Shown here: positions 37,601 through 50,236 of the stretch, in pieces | Numbering within the stretch: the stretch's first letter is position 1 | How the letters are laid out: each line of letters opens with the position of its first letter | Assembly (NCBI GenBank): GCA_914767715.1 | Contig: OU612070.1 | Coordinates: forward strand, 18,898,025-18,962,024 | Source of the DNA: Membranipora membranacea | Taxonomy: Eukaryota > Bryozoa > Gymnolaemata > Cheilostomatida > Membraniporidae | Length of the DNA: 64,000 nt | Reading direction: 5' to 3' | Translations under genes and position numbers: made by a program | Notes under the pieces: generated by a model | Database searches by the model: none | What the model saw: only the letters and a program-made list of their open reading frames with translations | What the model was told of the DNA's origin: nothing

Positions 37601-40600
37601 ATGTGGCTGTCAAATCTCTAACATTCGATCACTGTGATCCCGACTGTAAGTGTTAACAACTACATGAATGTCAATCACCAGCCAAATAACAACTAATAAT
37701 AACAAGTTGAAAGATGTAGTCACAGATATCGTTACTCTGTGAGATAGGACAGCCTACCCAAAAGTGGTTGGATTGAAGCATGCCAACACCATTTCCAAAA
37801 TGCAATGCTCTTCCAAGGCTCACAAACACATATGTATTCTATTGTATTGTATTCTGTTCCCATAGTTCTCAAGTTGATTGGATCCCTCTGGGAATTTCCT
37901 AGAGTTGAATTGTGGGAAAGTTTAACTTGCTGCATCATAGACTGTCATGCACTATTTGACTATTTGACTTGACAGTGGTTTAAAAAGTTTTATGTCCCAA
38001 TATTGAAAATATATAGGGCCTTCATCCATATTGTATTGCAAAGCTGTTTTGCTTATCAGTCATGCTAGTAAGTTGCAAAAGTTTCCACTATAATTGTATG
38101 AATTGCATGAGTAAATGCGTGTATTGTTGCCAATTCTGACATCAAATTTGACAAAGTGTTCAGTTTACCTCCCAGGGACTAGGGCTTCTGGTTTGACATT
38201 GATATATTATTTTGTCAACCTTTGTTACTGTTTGGGGGGTCTTTGCAGTCATGCAAGGCCCGAAAGTTGTTTGTAAAGTTAAGATGTTGCCCCTTGTTGC
38301 GACATCAATCCGATTAAGGATATGAGATAAAATGAGATGTGTACATGCAATCAAAAACAATTAAAGTGCCAATGAACTTCACATTTTGAAATATTCGTGC
38401 AAAGGGTGCTAAAAAAATTGGCGCGATAAACTGCCAACTACAGTTGATGCAATTACCAAACTTCATCCAGTTATCACACAAGCACTTTGGATACTAAGGA
38501 AGATTCAAACGATTATAACTGCATCATGCTATAGCATCAGTTGAAAGGTGAAAGATTGGCACCAACTTTTACAAACACAAACAAACCCATTTTACTCGGT
38601 CGCGCAGATTGAGAAATATCCTCAAATGACGAACCAAATGATGTATCTTGAAATACAGTAGAGTACACATTTTGTGGAATTTATTAATTGCTTACTTATG
38701 TAAGGTTATTGTCTCGGGGTAGAGTTCTCTCACAAGAGTTTGAGCAATCATAGCTAAGTTCCTGGGTTGATTCAATTGAGCGGTAGTGGCCCACTAAATC
38801 TTCAGGACCACTACTCAGGCTAAATAAGCTATATCCTTCTCAGTATCACCCTAACGCCCACCACATTTTGGCATAGACGGCGCAATCTTAAAGTGAACAG
38901 GACTTGAAAGGAAATCGTAAATGTATTTGACCCTAACCAACATACAATAGTAGAGATGTCCTTTAATTTTATTTGGTCTTAAAGCCAAAATTTTCAGTGA
39001 TTCAAAAATTTTGTAGATGGTCGCCAAATCCGGGTACCTATTCATCCTGGTCGGGATCTTGTGGATATTTTTTCTGATTTTACCTCCCAGCCACCCTTAC
39101 CAAAAGAGGAACAAGAGTCACATATCTCAACGACAACTTGCCAGAAAAACCAGTAAAAAACAATAGCTGCTTGGCAATGTTAACCTGATTTCCCTGGTTC
39201 ACCCGGCTCACCAAGTTCACCCGGCTCACCAAGTTCACCCGGCTCACCTGGTTCCCCTAGTTCACCCGGCTCCCCTGGTTCACCTATCTATCCAGATGAT
39301 GTTCTTGTTATTACAGTGATAATCCCCCGCCATCAAGGATGTACCATAAGTAACAGTACCTTGTGTCCTGGATGGGAGATTAAGAATCAGAAGGAGGATC
39401 AGAGATTCTACTGGACTCCTACTGGTAGGTTTTTGTTTAATGTAAAATTTGTTTAACATTATTATCTTAGGTAAGTTGTTGAGCATACTGTTGATTTACT
39501 ATGCCTGGTATACATTTTGTACTGTATTCTTATATTATATTTCCATGCATTAAAAAATGAACTGCACTCCTACCTTTAAAGGTTAGGTTGCAGTTAGTTG
39601 AACCCTCAGGTCTGTAACATAATATTACAGCATTTGTAATCAGTTGCCTTTACCATTAACTTACCAAAACATCCCACAATGCAGTTTCACATGATTAGCC
39701 GAACTCAAATTCTGTTTGAAAAATAGCCAACCCAAGATAATCTCTTCATTGGTCCACTGATTCTGAATGTGCTGCTCAAGGAACAATATATGTATCTACG
39801 TTTGTATATATATTTGTTTATATTGATATATATATTTGTATATGTATATGTATATGTAAATGTTTATTTGTATATGTATATTTGTTTATATGAATTTGTA
39901 GATGACTATATTCGCCTAAGCCAGTATATACCTCACACACTAAAGACAGCATTGGAGAGCCCAATTTACCCATACAACTATGGTAGTCAGCAATGCACAG
40001 TAAGTAACAGATTTTGTATTGTCTTCGATTAATTAAATGTACCGAATTGTGCAGATAATAACTCAATTTGTAGCGTATTCTTTTATTCATTCATACTAAT
40101 GGTCAGGTATGGGTAGCCAATGTGTTGGCTCTGATATGATTGGCTAGTGGGCATTTTTTCCCACCCACTAGCCAGTCAGAGCCAGTACATTGGCTGGGTA
40201 GGGGGCATTGTGAAGGTCAATGGTATCGGTGGTAGTGTGGATTTATGATGTCAGGTCTTAATAAAACCATAACTGAGTATTAAAGCAATGGTATGTTTGA
40301 ACCCTGTTTTGAATATTCTAGACTGAAGCAGAAAACATGTTGTTGTGTTGATTCTTGTCAATTGCCCAATACGGTTTCAGCTGTCTGCTCTCGATGTGAG
40401 TGTGTGTAGTTTTTTCTGCTGACCGTAAAATTATATCAATGATTGTAATGCGCTCAACTCCTTGGTAACTGATCGAAACTAGTATTGAAAGTATTGTACC
40501 TTTTTATGGGTGGAATGATTTACTAGGTGAATCATCAAATGTTAACAACCATCTTTACCTAAGCAAAGTCTTCTCGCCATTATTGTTGAACAGAGAACTT

Positions 40601-43090
40601 TCTCTGTTGCAGTTGTCCCTCTCGTACAGCGTTGCGGGCTTTTTGGAAAAATATGACGCGCCCAGCGTGTTTGTGAAAGCCTATCATAGATACTATGGCA
40701 CTAAAAATGACGAAAGATACTTCAATGATCCTATTAATTTTGGTGTCAAAGACACTAAAGGCTGGAGGAATGCAACCTTCAATATCTCAATGTCCAGCTC
40801 TTTCAACTCCCAAGATGGCAATCACGAAGGGTAAGTCTTTGCAATCCATTTTTAACTCAACTTGGGTTTGATTGTGATCCAATTACTATCATAGAAGAGT
40901 AAAGTATTCGCAGGAGGAAAAGTTCACTATTTCACACAGCCTTGCAAAAGTGAAATTTACCCCTAGCCCTAGCTTACATTTACTGAGCCCCACTGCTGCA
41001 CATAATCTCCGACCTTAGCCAGCTAAAATTGGTGCTAGCTTCATTATGTCAACTTGCCTAGCTGATCTAGCTAAAATTTACCCAACCTCAATCGATCATA
41101 TTAACTCCCATCTGAACTAGCTCAAATTGGTGATTTTTCGCATTATGTTTCCCCTAGCTCTCCTAGCTCCCCTAGCTTCCCTCTAGCTAAAATTACTTTA
41201 TATAAACTCTAACTTTAGCTAGCCTAATTTGGTGTGCTAGCTAAACGTGAGTCACTCCAAAACTAGCTAAACTAAACCCTGGCTTACATTTAGACCTCTA
41301 GGGTATGTCTGAGATCACAATAACCTGATATCAAACAGTCATAGGATGGTCCTGTCCTGTTGAAACATACATAGCAAAGTTTATCTGGCACCATATGAAC
41401 AGATGAGCACAAGTTTGACGGTTGATTGTTTTGGAAGGCGACAGGTGTTTCTATCTTTTGTTCCCACGAGCTCTTCCAGGCACAGCCAATATTGCTGCTA
41501 TTTCAAGAACCTGAGAGGCCACTTTGAAATTCTGTTTGACATTTTTGCCAACCTGGAATTCAGCAGGTCGAGAGTGCTGTTGCCCTTGGCTGTCCAGCCA
41601 GATAATCACAATAGTATCTACTCATTTATCATACTATTATTGAGATTACGAATTATGGGATTGTGATAATGAGCATCCCATAATGCAATTCTCTGATAAT
41701 CAGGTCAACATGAATTTGAGCTAATTAATCTGTTCTCTTGGTTGTTTCAACTTAGATATGCATTGCGGGAATGAAGTGAACACGCCCTCTATGACGTGTA
41801 TCACTGTCGCTTAGAGAATGAGGGAGTCTTCTACAAGCTCATTTAGCCACGCCAGACTTGGTGGCAATGCACAGTCAACTTGTTGTTGGATTAACTACTT
41901 TGAGATTTTTCTAATGCTCCATGATATCCAAAAAACTAGTGCTGCCTAATGCTGAGAGGTTTATGAACCTGGGTTGGACTATAAACGCTGTGTGACTAAG
42001 CTATGGCAGGTAATATCTCCAGGGTAGACAATATTTCTGATCTAAGGTGTCACAACCTGTCGATAATGTAACATGGAAGGCAATAACACTCTTAGCCAAA
42101 GCTGCTGACAAACATTCCCACATATTTTTATCTCACACAACGAATAATGTAAGATGGGCACGAATAATGTAAGATGGGCACGAAGTAGAGTGTGTGCCAA
42201 CTGCCATGTGTGCAACTTGTCAAACTTAACCTGACATTTCAGGCCAAACAAGCGGACCAGGAGGGTCCCTGATCAAAAATGTTATGTTGTGTATCATTGC
42301 TGAGAGAACAAGGACTGTCTCATAGGAAAATCATTGGAAGTTATATAGATTCTCAGTGAACAATGTTGGAACATGTTATAGCCCAATTGAAGTGTCTAGA
42401 GAAAAGGGTAGGGTTTTAGCTCAAATGACTCGCTCATTCTGACAAGGCCCCTAGAAGTGCTGTACTGGCTGCTTTGCTATGAAAGAATGTTACTGTGAAC
42501 GTCATAGACAGAGTTTTGACATAATTCAGATAGAAATACCTACTGATCAGTTATGGGTTGAACAGATCTTGTCCTTGGCTAGATTAGCTAAACCGTTCCG
42601 TTAAGTCAGGTTATCTGCCCCAAGGACTTGCTTAGTCTACAAGATTTAAATGCCTAGCTTGACCCTTTACACTAGCTGATCCAACCAAGGAGTTGTCTCT
42701 AACTCCTTGATACAACCTGACCCTAAACTTGATTCATTTCACTTCTGTCAAGAGAATTGTAAACAGTAAAAACAGACTAATGACTGTTTTAGCTTTGATT
42801 CCAAAACAATCAGTGAGATAAGGGGTCCGTTTTTAGTCACATAAAGTGATTGTTATGATGGCTGTGGACTTAACAATCCCTAAATTACTGACCAAAAACA
42901 GCCTTACTATACGACTCTTCAGAATCGATAGATTTGTCCTCTCACGTTACGCAATGTACTTTTTTTTCTAGATTTTATGTTCGTCTGGATGTTTATAGCA
43001 ACCCTAGTGCTTCAAAGAACGGTACCGTAAAAGTCAAAGATCTGCAGTTTAGCAGAGATTGCTTCCCACCTCCCAGTGAAAAATCGCCAG
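34635..43090 (+). CDS. Secreted protein with two MAM domains, 3' end uncertain
   Basis: Exons: 34635-34767, 36118-36382, 37509-37645, 39317-39424, 39902-39999, 40613-40830, 42972-43090, all GT..AG and in phase (359 codons). A signal peptide (TALLLSSLVGVVTS) ends near residue 22. MAM 1, about 23-178, opens with LCEFGGDICNWN, contains HCELKIEYQS and ends in KSLTFDHCDP. MAM 2, about 187-352, opens with CTISNSTLCPGWE, contains CTLSLSYSVAG and ends in KDLQFSRDCFPPP. These Cys and aromatic positions fit the MAM pattern. Several N-glycosylation sequons fit an extracellular protein. The last exon ends at a strong donor; reading through instead gives a stop at 43147-43149. Splicing onward to 47194 is also in phase, which would join it to the LAP1-like gene. 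I favour separate genes because a signal peptide would put the torsin-activator domain on the wrong side of the membrane. Confidence 0.8.
39196..39284 (+). repeat. GSP-coding triplet-periodic repeat just before MAM exon 4
   Basis: Tandem units such as TTCACCCGGCTCACCAAG repeat over about 90 bases. They read as an open GSP/SSP collagen-like string in the same frame as exon 4, followed by IYPDDV and the likely acceptor at 39315-39316. In my model this is intronic; the open frame allows a longer alternative exon. Confidence 0.6.
39790..39897. repeat. TATATG/TTTGTATA-rich simple repeat in MAM intron 4
   Basis: About 100 bases of interspersed GTATAT and TTTGTATA units end only a few bases before the exon 5 acceptor at 39901. 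Confidence 0.7.
40114..40195. repeat. Imperfect long hairpin in MAM intron 5
   Basis: The left arm (TAGCCAATGTGTTGGCTCTG, then ATTGGCTAGTGGG) is inverted on the right (CCCACTAGCC, then CAGAGCC and ATTGGCT). The arms are about 35 bases with a few indels around a short T-rich loop. It may be a small MITE. Confidence 0.5.
41012..41285. repeat. CTAGCT-rich degenerate repeat in MAM intron 6
   Basis: CTAGCT or TAGCTA variants occur many times in about 270 bases, often as CTAGCTAAAATT or CTAGCTCNAATTGGTG. This suggests a decayed tandem array with a roughly 20-60 base unit. Confidence 0.5.
42141..42180. repeat. Two tandem 20 bp units
   Basis: CGAATAATGTAAGATGGGCA occurs twice in a row in MAM intron 6. 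Confidence 0.9.
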
Positions 43091-43149
43091 GTAAGAAGAT
43101 AATGTGGTTTCTTACAAACGCATGCCTGTGTAGCAAGTTGGAACTTTAA

Positions 43150-43708
43150 ATATTGTGGTTATAATGTGATAGTTAGCCTGGAACATAAAGCCCCATATAA
43201 TCCCTAAAAGAGTCATAAAAAGAAGTCTTGGAATCCTTTATACATTGGTGCATAAATGTCCTGTTTGATAATCTGTCCTCATTAAAATCATCTAGATCAA
43301 GTCACCCATAATCTGCTGATAAGTGGTCCGATGGGGAGCAACTACAAATACGGGAAGACTTGGTCAAAATTATCCCGTGATCGTTCCATCCCCCACACCG
43401 TAACACAAGGTTTTGATTTGAAGCGATTTTAAATATCGAGAACAAGTAGACTGGTTTTGATTTATCTTCTCTTCAATTAAGAGAGGATAACTTACAGTGG
43501 TGACAATTATCAATTACTTCACTTTACTTTGCACCTAATATTAGTGCCAGTGTTTTATTAGAAGCATTCTATCATTAATCACAGCTGTGGTTGATAATGA
43601 AAAACCACCACCAGCAGTCCAGTAAGAGGTTAATTAAACTACTTGACATCCTCCTAGCTCTACAGTTTTGTGACAACGGTGAGACATTTGTGTTACTACA
43701 AATTTTGC
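43150..43708. other. Non-coding stretch after MAM exon 7
   Basis: I see no convincing final exon for the MAM gene here. The truncated transposon copy starts at its right edge. Confidence 0.4.
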
Positions 43709-46470
43709 AGGTTTGCTGACACGGCAATCTCTTACATAGGGTAGGGTATGAAACGAATGAACTGCAAGAGATGCGTCTTTGGTTGTCAGCCTTAACTTTT
43801 TGAGAGGCCAAGTGTATATTCTTCGTTGTCAACAAAATGAAAGTGAGTCGACAAATTTTTCAAGCGTCTATTAGTATGACTGAGGTTCAACAGAGAAACC
43901 AGATAGACGTGCGGTCGTCATTTACAAGCACAGTCTGATCAGGATCATCTAGCTATTGAGGCACAATACAACAACAACTGCCAGTAATACATAATGAAAA
44001 GAGTCTCACACCAGACTGCCTAGATCAGATAGTATTTTATAAGTCAAGTAACCTATTCCTAAAACAGTTTTTATATGGCAGTAAGATCTCGCTAGAGCCA
44101 GGCATTCAAAAAGCAAGCGATTTATAATCAGGTTTCTCCAGCGAACCAACAACATCCTTATTAAATTAAGATTAAAGTTTCAATTTATAATGTTTGATTT
44201 CTTAAAAGGGTTTGGGATGAAGTTAATCTTTCTGATTTTTAAATAGTTATAAAAACTTGTGCTGGCTTTATCTGCGTTGCCTGACATCTCAATAAGTTCC
44301 ATATAAACCAAAAACCATCACAGTTTCACACATTCCAAAGGCTGATAAAAAATCATGATACAGTTTAGCATTAATACACTTGGGTTTTGGCAATTTTTGA
44401 AAACAGTATAATTGTTATTCCGATTTTATCCCATCATTCTGTTACAGATAAAAGGGGCAGTGTAAATTCGAATTTAAGATAAATGGAGATAAAGTCGGAC
44501 CCAGAACTTTTAAATAACTGAGGAACCCAATCGTTTATAGTACCTGCCTCAGAACATATTCTTATTGATCACCTAAATCTTTCTGTAATATGCAAGGCAG
44601 GACCTGAAGTGCTCAATTGAACATGGTTTAAACACATATGGGATACTTATGAGAGCAGGACATGTCAGTGGAGGGTATCAAAACTCTGAGTTTCATTCAC
44701 TCATGGCTGTCAAAACTTTGTGAGCTAGCAATGAAAGTGCCTTATTGGTTGATATATATTCCCTTAACTGCAGTGCGCCGTCATTGAATTCAAAAGTTGA
44801 GTCGCAAAGAGTGGAGACTTATCTGCTGATGCAGCTTTGAAATAGGTCCTGAACAAGCTAACCATGTCATAGCTGCACTCATTGGCGATGCCAAAAAAGA
44901 AGCTCTGCCCGCGTGAAAAGCTGCTCGATCTCCCAAGAACGGACGGTCTTGATGGAGCTCATGTAAATTGCTAAAAGTATGGCAAGACAAGCTTTTCTGG
45001 TAGAAGCAGCGAACAAATGCAAAGCAAAGAAGTCTTCAATCATCTAATAACATGGCAGACGAGATACTATGCAATGCTGTTGCTTCGGTGCTTCAGTTGC
45101 CCTTTATGTGAAATGCTTGGGTGGGGGAGGGACAGCAAGGAGGGATAAAATTGTGCCAGGTGGTTTGTTACATTTCACACAAGTTTCTTCATCACACATC
45201 GGCTGAACAAATTGGCTAATCATGCGTAAGTTGTCATTGAGACAAATACACAGGGGCGACTGCAATTCAAAGTCAGGCTAAGAACTGCTCAATAGTGCCT
45301 TGGTATCATTGGAGAACGACAATTAAACAACTCAGCAGCTACACCAGTGTGTGCTAAAGCTGTAGTGCTTCGAGAGTTAATTTAGCGTTCTGACCAATCA
45401 TTGCTGAATTTTGGGGTCAAGATATAGCTGGTGATAATCTATATAAAATTCCTTGATGTAAGCTTTCTTTGGCAACCTCACCGAAATCTTATAATAATCA
45501 AATTAATGTACCAGGTTTCTATAAATGAAAAAATCCAAATTCAAGATCCAACGCAAATTTGCATCCCGTAGGGAGCTGCACTGCATGAAACGGTGGTGCA
45601 AGTCTCATGCACCTAAAAATTATAATACCCTGTCATATTGTCTGTCAGACACCAACTATTCTCAGGGAAGGATGAGCACAGAGGATACTTTCATCCTCTG
45701 TCTGTCTCTCTGACTATTAGGCAAGCGAGTGGGAGATTGCCCAGCCAGAATGAAAAAAATTGAACCATCTGTAATCAACGATCATCGGCGGGAGATTACC
45801 GGGGCTGCCTACAAGATAGTATACACCGCACTACCCCCAGCTCTTAAAGATCTAGAGGAATTGACAGCGACCAACTACCGGTCATCACAACGCAGATTGT
45901 AAGCTTGCAGCTGCCATATATGAGGGGGAACTTTTGCCGCAGTCTTGTCGCTGTGGGTGCGACGTCGGCTTCGACTTTCCAGCTTAAAACAAGGCTGTAT
46001 ATTCAGATTGGGGTGACTATGACTGCTGTACCTCTTCTGGGATATGGCAGATTGCTCATGACCCGTCTGTGTAATATTTGGTTGAAGTAAAACCTTGTTA
46101 AACTACAAAAAAGTGAAAAAATTCCGAAACGGGGGAGACAACTACCATTTTGCAAAAATTAAATTTTTTTAAGGGTTTTTTTGGTGATTTTTTTAGAGAT
46201 ACAGAATTTATTTTTTAAACATGGATAAATATCATCTAAATGCATATTTTTGAGTCATTAGAAGTATATATTTATCATCCCGGGGAGAAACAGGCCCAAA
46301 AAAGTCCAAAAAAAATTTGTTTTGCTTGAAAAAATGGCGCCCCCCAAATTTTTTTCTTTACTACCTTGATATTCTTACTCAGGAGAAAATTCCCTTCGAT
46401 TGGATGTATGGTGTTGCTTTGTTCCTTCCGATATCACGAACCGTCAAAAAAAAGATGATCTGTCCGTTGA
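43709..46470. mobile_element. Inverted, truncated and internally deleted copy of the 5.16 kb element
   Basis: The sequence is the reverse complement of 5811 to about 9900 of the copy A element. It ends at 46470 in the same terminal repeat (…CTGTCCGTTG). An internal deletion near 44161 joins positions equivalent to about 9440 and 8090, removing the nested hAT site. The other terminal repeat is missing. Divergence from copies A and B is clearly higher than between A and B, so it is an independent older insertion. Confidence 0.85.
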
Positions 46471-46483
46471 CTACTACCTATTG

Positions 46484-46999
46484 CAGGGGTGCCCAACCTA
46501 TGGCTCATGAGCCACCTCGGCTCATTTTGGCTTTTTGGGTGACTCATTTTAATATTTGCAAATTTCACGCGCTTTTTGGCGCGAATTTCATGCATTCAAT
46601 TCATGCATGTACAATGTACATTAAATGTATGTATAGTGTATACAAGTTCATTGTACTGGGTGCCTGCATTGTAATATGTGTGTAGAGTTGTCTTCTTGCA
46701 GACTTGCCAACCTAAATTTTCCAAAATGCTTACAAAAATTTGCAAAATGCTTAAAATGTTTACAAAACTCCAGGGCGCCTTATATGACCAGAAATTGCCT
46801 CAAAAATTTTTTCGCGCTACGCGCGTAATCTCACACAATGACTTTGCTTTGGAATTTTTGCCAACACTTATACATGAATGAATATGATACATATATATCA
46901 CTGACTGTTTCCATGTTGTCTACACGCGACGTGGTCAGCTCATTTGGTTTATTTGATTTTTGAAATGGCTCATGCGAGAGAAAAGGTTGGGCACCCATG
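46484..46999. mobile_element. 516 bp hAT MITE
   Basis: The ends are CAGGGGTGCCCAACC and, inverted, CATGGGTGCCCAACC, the classic hAT terminus. The 8 bp ACCTATTG is duplicated exactly on both sides (46476-46483 and 47000-47007). No coding capacity for a transposase. It inserted directly beside the terminal repeat of the inverted 5.16 kb element copy. Confidence 0.92.
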
Positions 47000-47144
47000 A
47001 CCTATTGCATCATTTAGACTGCAGTGCACACTCATGATAAAAGTACATCTATTCCTTTGTTACAGCATGTTTATGTGCTTCTAGTCTCCTTCAATTAGCC
47101 CAAGAGAAGCGATTTTCCCGTGAACATTTATATACTTCATTAAT

Positions 47145-50100
47145 ATGATTATCGTTTCACTCATTGATCTGTGCCAGTTGTTTTGTATTTCAGACATTAT
47201 TGATGATCAAGCCCCGGAATATGTGTCTTTCCATGTTGGTGGTGCTGAGGTTTGTAAGATACAAAAGCACCTACTTCTGACTTACACAGGACATACCATA
47301 GCAGCGTAAGTTTAATTTGTAAATTTTGCTTAGCTTTTGAAGATGATAAATGATCACAAATCTATCTGCATGACATACTCGCACACTCTCTATGGGAGTT
47401 TTTAAAATTTTGCTTCTATGCACTAACTTGGGAGGGTTATTAAAATGTTTGTCTGTGGTCATACGGGGACAAATTAGAATTTAGTTCCACCATGTACTCT
47501 TACAGTCAAAATTCTATTATTTGTCCATTTATTTTGTGTATTTTACTCTACAGCTTTATCACCTCTAAAAATCAGAAGGTTACGAAATCGGAAGGAAAGG
47601 TTTCGATAGACCTAATTAAAAGTCATCATGTAATTGTTGTGGTCGGAGTAGACAAGGAGACCCTAAAAGAAATCTTAGTAAGTATTAGATTGTGTCACTC
47701 ATGCTGAATCTGAAGGCTTAGCACGACATAAACAATCCTAGACAGCAACATGGCATTGATAATCCTGAACGCTGTACACAGCAAAAATTTTTAGAATTGA
47801 AATTTGAGCATTGTTGTTGGAATTACGCACATCATTAGTGCGTGAAATCTGCAGTAGAAAAGAATTGTCTTTCCTTGTTCAATGAGTATGCAATCCCCAT
47901 AAACATAATAAATATATCTACTTACATGCTATAATATCAATGTTACTTCAACTGTTTTTGTTTGTAGGGCTTTTACAGAACAGGTATACCTGTGCCTAGC
48001 GATACAACCAGCCAAAAGCACCAAGAATTTAGTCTTGTATGTCAGTGTCTAGGAATTCCAATGCACGAATCGAACGGTAAGCCTTTCACTTCACTAGTAC
48101 CTGAAATCTTACCCTCATCGTATAATCAAAGGACTGGTTTGTATAGTGTTGGGCCTCATCTGGCTGCAAACGAGATCTTGCAACACTAATTGATATAGTG
48201 ATGCCAGACCTTAGTCTAATGTTTGTTGTGACTTCATGTAATCTATGATGGCTGCCAATTGATTTTCTTCACACTGAGCCTATATATAAAGAAACCTTTT
48301 AATTTTTACTTTTAAGACTTGTCATAAAAAGTACTTGGCCTTTGAACTGAGCTTATCGGTAAGGAATCGATTTGATCTGAGTCGATGAAAATGCTCACCA
48401 ATCATATTCAAACATTCTAAATTTTTCTCAAGCTTTGAGGTATTTTTACCACATTTCCCTCAAGTCTTGCATTATGACTGTAGATTTAGTTATGACTCCA
48501 CAAACATGACACGACGTTCTATCATCTCACTATCATAACATTTTGTGTTGTCATTGAATTTTAGCCGGAGTTCCTTATCGCAGTCCTAAAGCGAACTCAA
48601 ATACAGAAGCCATCGATGCACCACCATTACGCCAGCCTCAAGAGCAAAACAACGCAGAAATTCTTCAATATTTGGTGGGAGGTGCTCTTCTTATTATTAT
48701 AATAGCGATAGCTTTGATGTTGTAAGTTAACCGACTACACAAATTCAATCCTGCATTATATTTAATTGATTAATTTACTGGTTTAATTTTCTGCAAATCC
48801 CATAGAATTCAAAATTTGTAACAAGTATTAGTCTTATTTTGTGAGAAACATTAATTCACTTAACATGAGTACCATTAGAAGGAATTCCGTGTGGCGACCC
48901 GTAGACAATTTCATTAATTAGGGGCGGGAACACGTTAGGTACTCAGTCTATATTGGCTCTAACGATCAGAGATACACATGACAATACTGTAGTCTCGTCA
49001 GTAGGGGTTAGTACAACATCTCTTTATCTCTCCAATTTAGTAGCTCTTCTAACAGTGGTGATTCAGCACAGTATACTACAGCTGATGAGCCTATTTGTAC
49101 GAAGTCAGACTCGCCTGTTGATGTGATCAAAAACAGACTACTACCTGATATACCTGAACAAGATCGCTCTTTCTGGTCAAGACTCCGCGCTAATGTGAGT
49201 GAGAACACCATCAATATTTCCATGTGTTGATTGATGTCAACTCAGCAATGATGGTGGCTCGGTAATTATTTTATCAAAGCCTGAAGTAGGACCATTTCCG
49301 ACAAATTTATAATTTCTATAAGAGCAGAGAAGCTTAGTAGTTGGGATGATTTGAGAAGAATTTTAATTTCTCTGATGGCTTCATCTCTTACCATAGGCTA
49401 TTGCAAAGGTTGCACAGTGCTTTTAAACTAAGACAAATGATACCAAAGATACCAAAATATTGAATGGTGCGTTTATGGCTAAATGAAGTGACATACAGGT
49501 GTGCTCCGACCTGCCTGCAAACTGAGAGCAAATGGGCGCAGATATTTCAGCCTAGCCCCTAAGGCAACTAGTATTTCGCCGCCCATGCTTCGGGATGTGG
49601 CGTGTGATATGTCATCTGATATTTAACCTAATCAACCTTTTTAGTTCTAATATAAATATGCGTTAATTTGCCATGTCTGTGCAAGATTTGGAGTTGGCTT
49701 TTTTGATCATATCTGTTCATAGAAATGACAACAATAGCAATATTCCCATAATGCAACTTTAGTGTGTTATCCACATTAAGATCAGGCCAATAACATATGT
49801 TTTCTTTGGCCTGATCTCAGCGGGGATTCCAGAATATTACATTGTGGGATACTCAATGTTACGATATATGAATTTGTCCTTTAGGATATCCAATGTTTGA
49901 ATTTCTCAGGTCGTAATACAATCCTGGCTAAGAGGCAATAGTATAAAGTATCTTTATTCTATTTATTGTTGTATGAGTTTCTTAGGTATTTATTCATACA
50001 TGTATTCCCACAGATTCTGTGATGATAATCCTGGTCCAGCATACCCCTCTACTATGATACTTCTAACAGTGCAGCACTCTGAGCCAGAAAAAGTAGATGA

Positions 50101-50236
50101 TCGCTGGATATCACAAAGGCTCCAATCTCAATGGTCGTCTGACCCTGACGACCTTGACCCACTACTAGCCAGGATGGCTGTGAGCATCGCCTCACTGAAG
50201 TCAGATTTAGATAGCAGAGCGACATGCAGAGTATAG
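47145..50236 (+). pseudogene. LAP1/LULL1-like gene, copy B, lacking core exons
   Basis: Exons matching copy A: 47145 (or 47194)-47305, 47554-47677, 47968-48076, 48565-48721, 49041-49194, and the last exon from 50014. The exons equal to 2450-2603 and 3109-3244 are missing through a 1130 bp deletion. Joining 49194 to 50014 is out of phase and meets TGA at the third codon, so the luminal domain is lost after the transmembrane segment. The last exon also has a one-base loss (near 50216) that changes the C-terminus to end at 50236. Five of six base substitutions seen in its exons change the amino acid, which fits relaxed selection. The BTB-like and membrane parts remain open, so a truncated protein is possible. 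Confidence 0.75.
49497..49625 (+). mobile_element. Remnant SINE tail in copy B
   Basis: This corresponds to 3530-3658 of copy A: the SINE body without its tRNA-like head, left by the 1130 bp deletion. The junction shares CAGG with both deletion ends. Confidence 0.75.
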
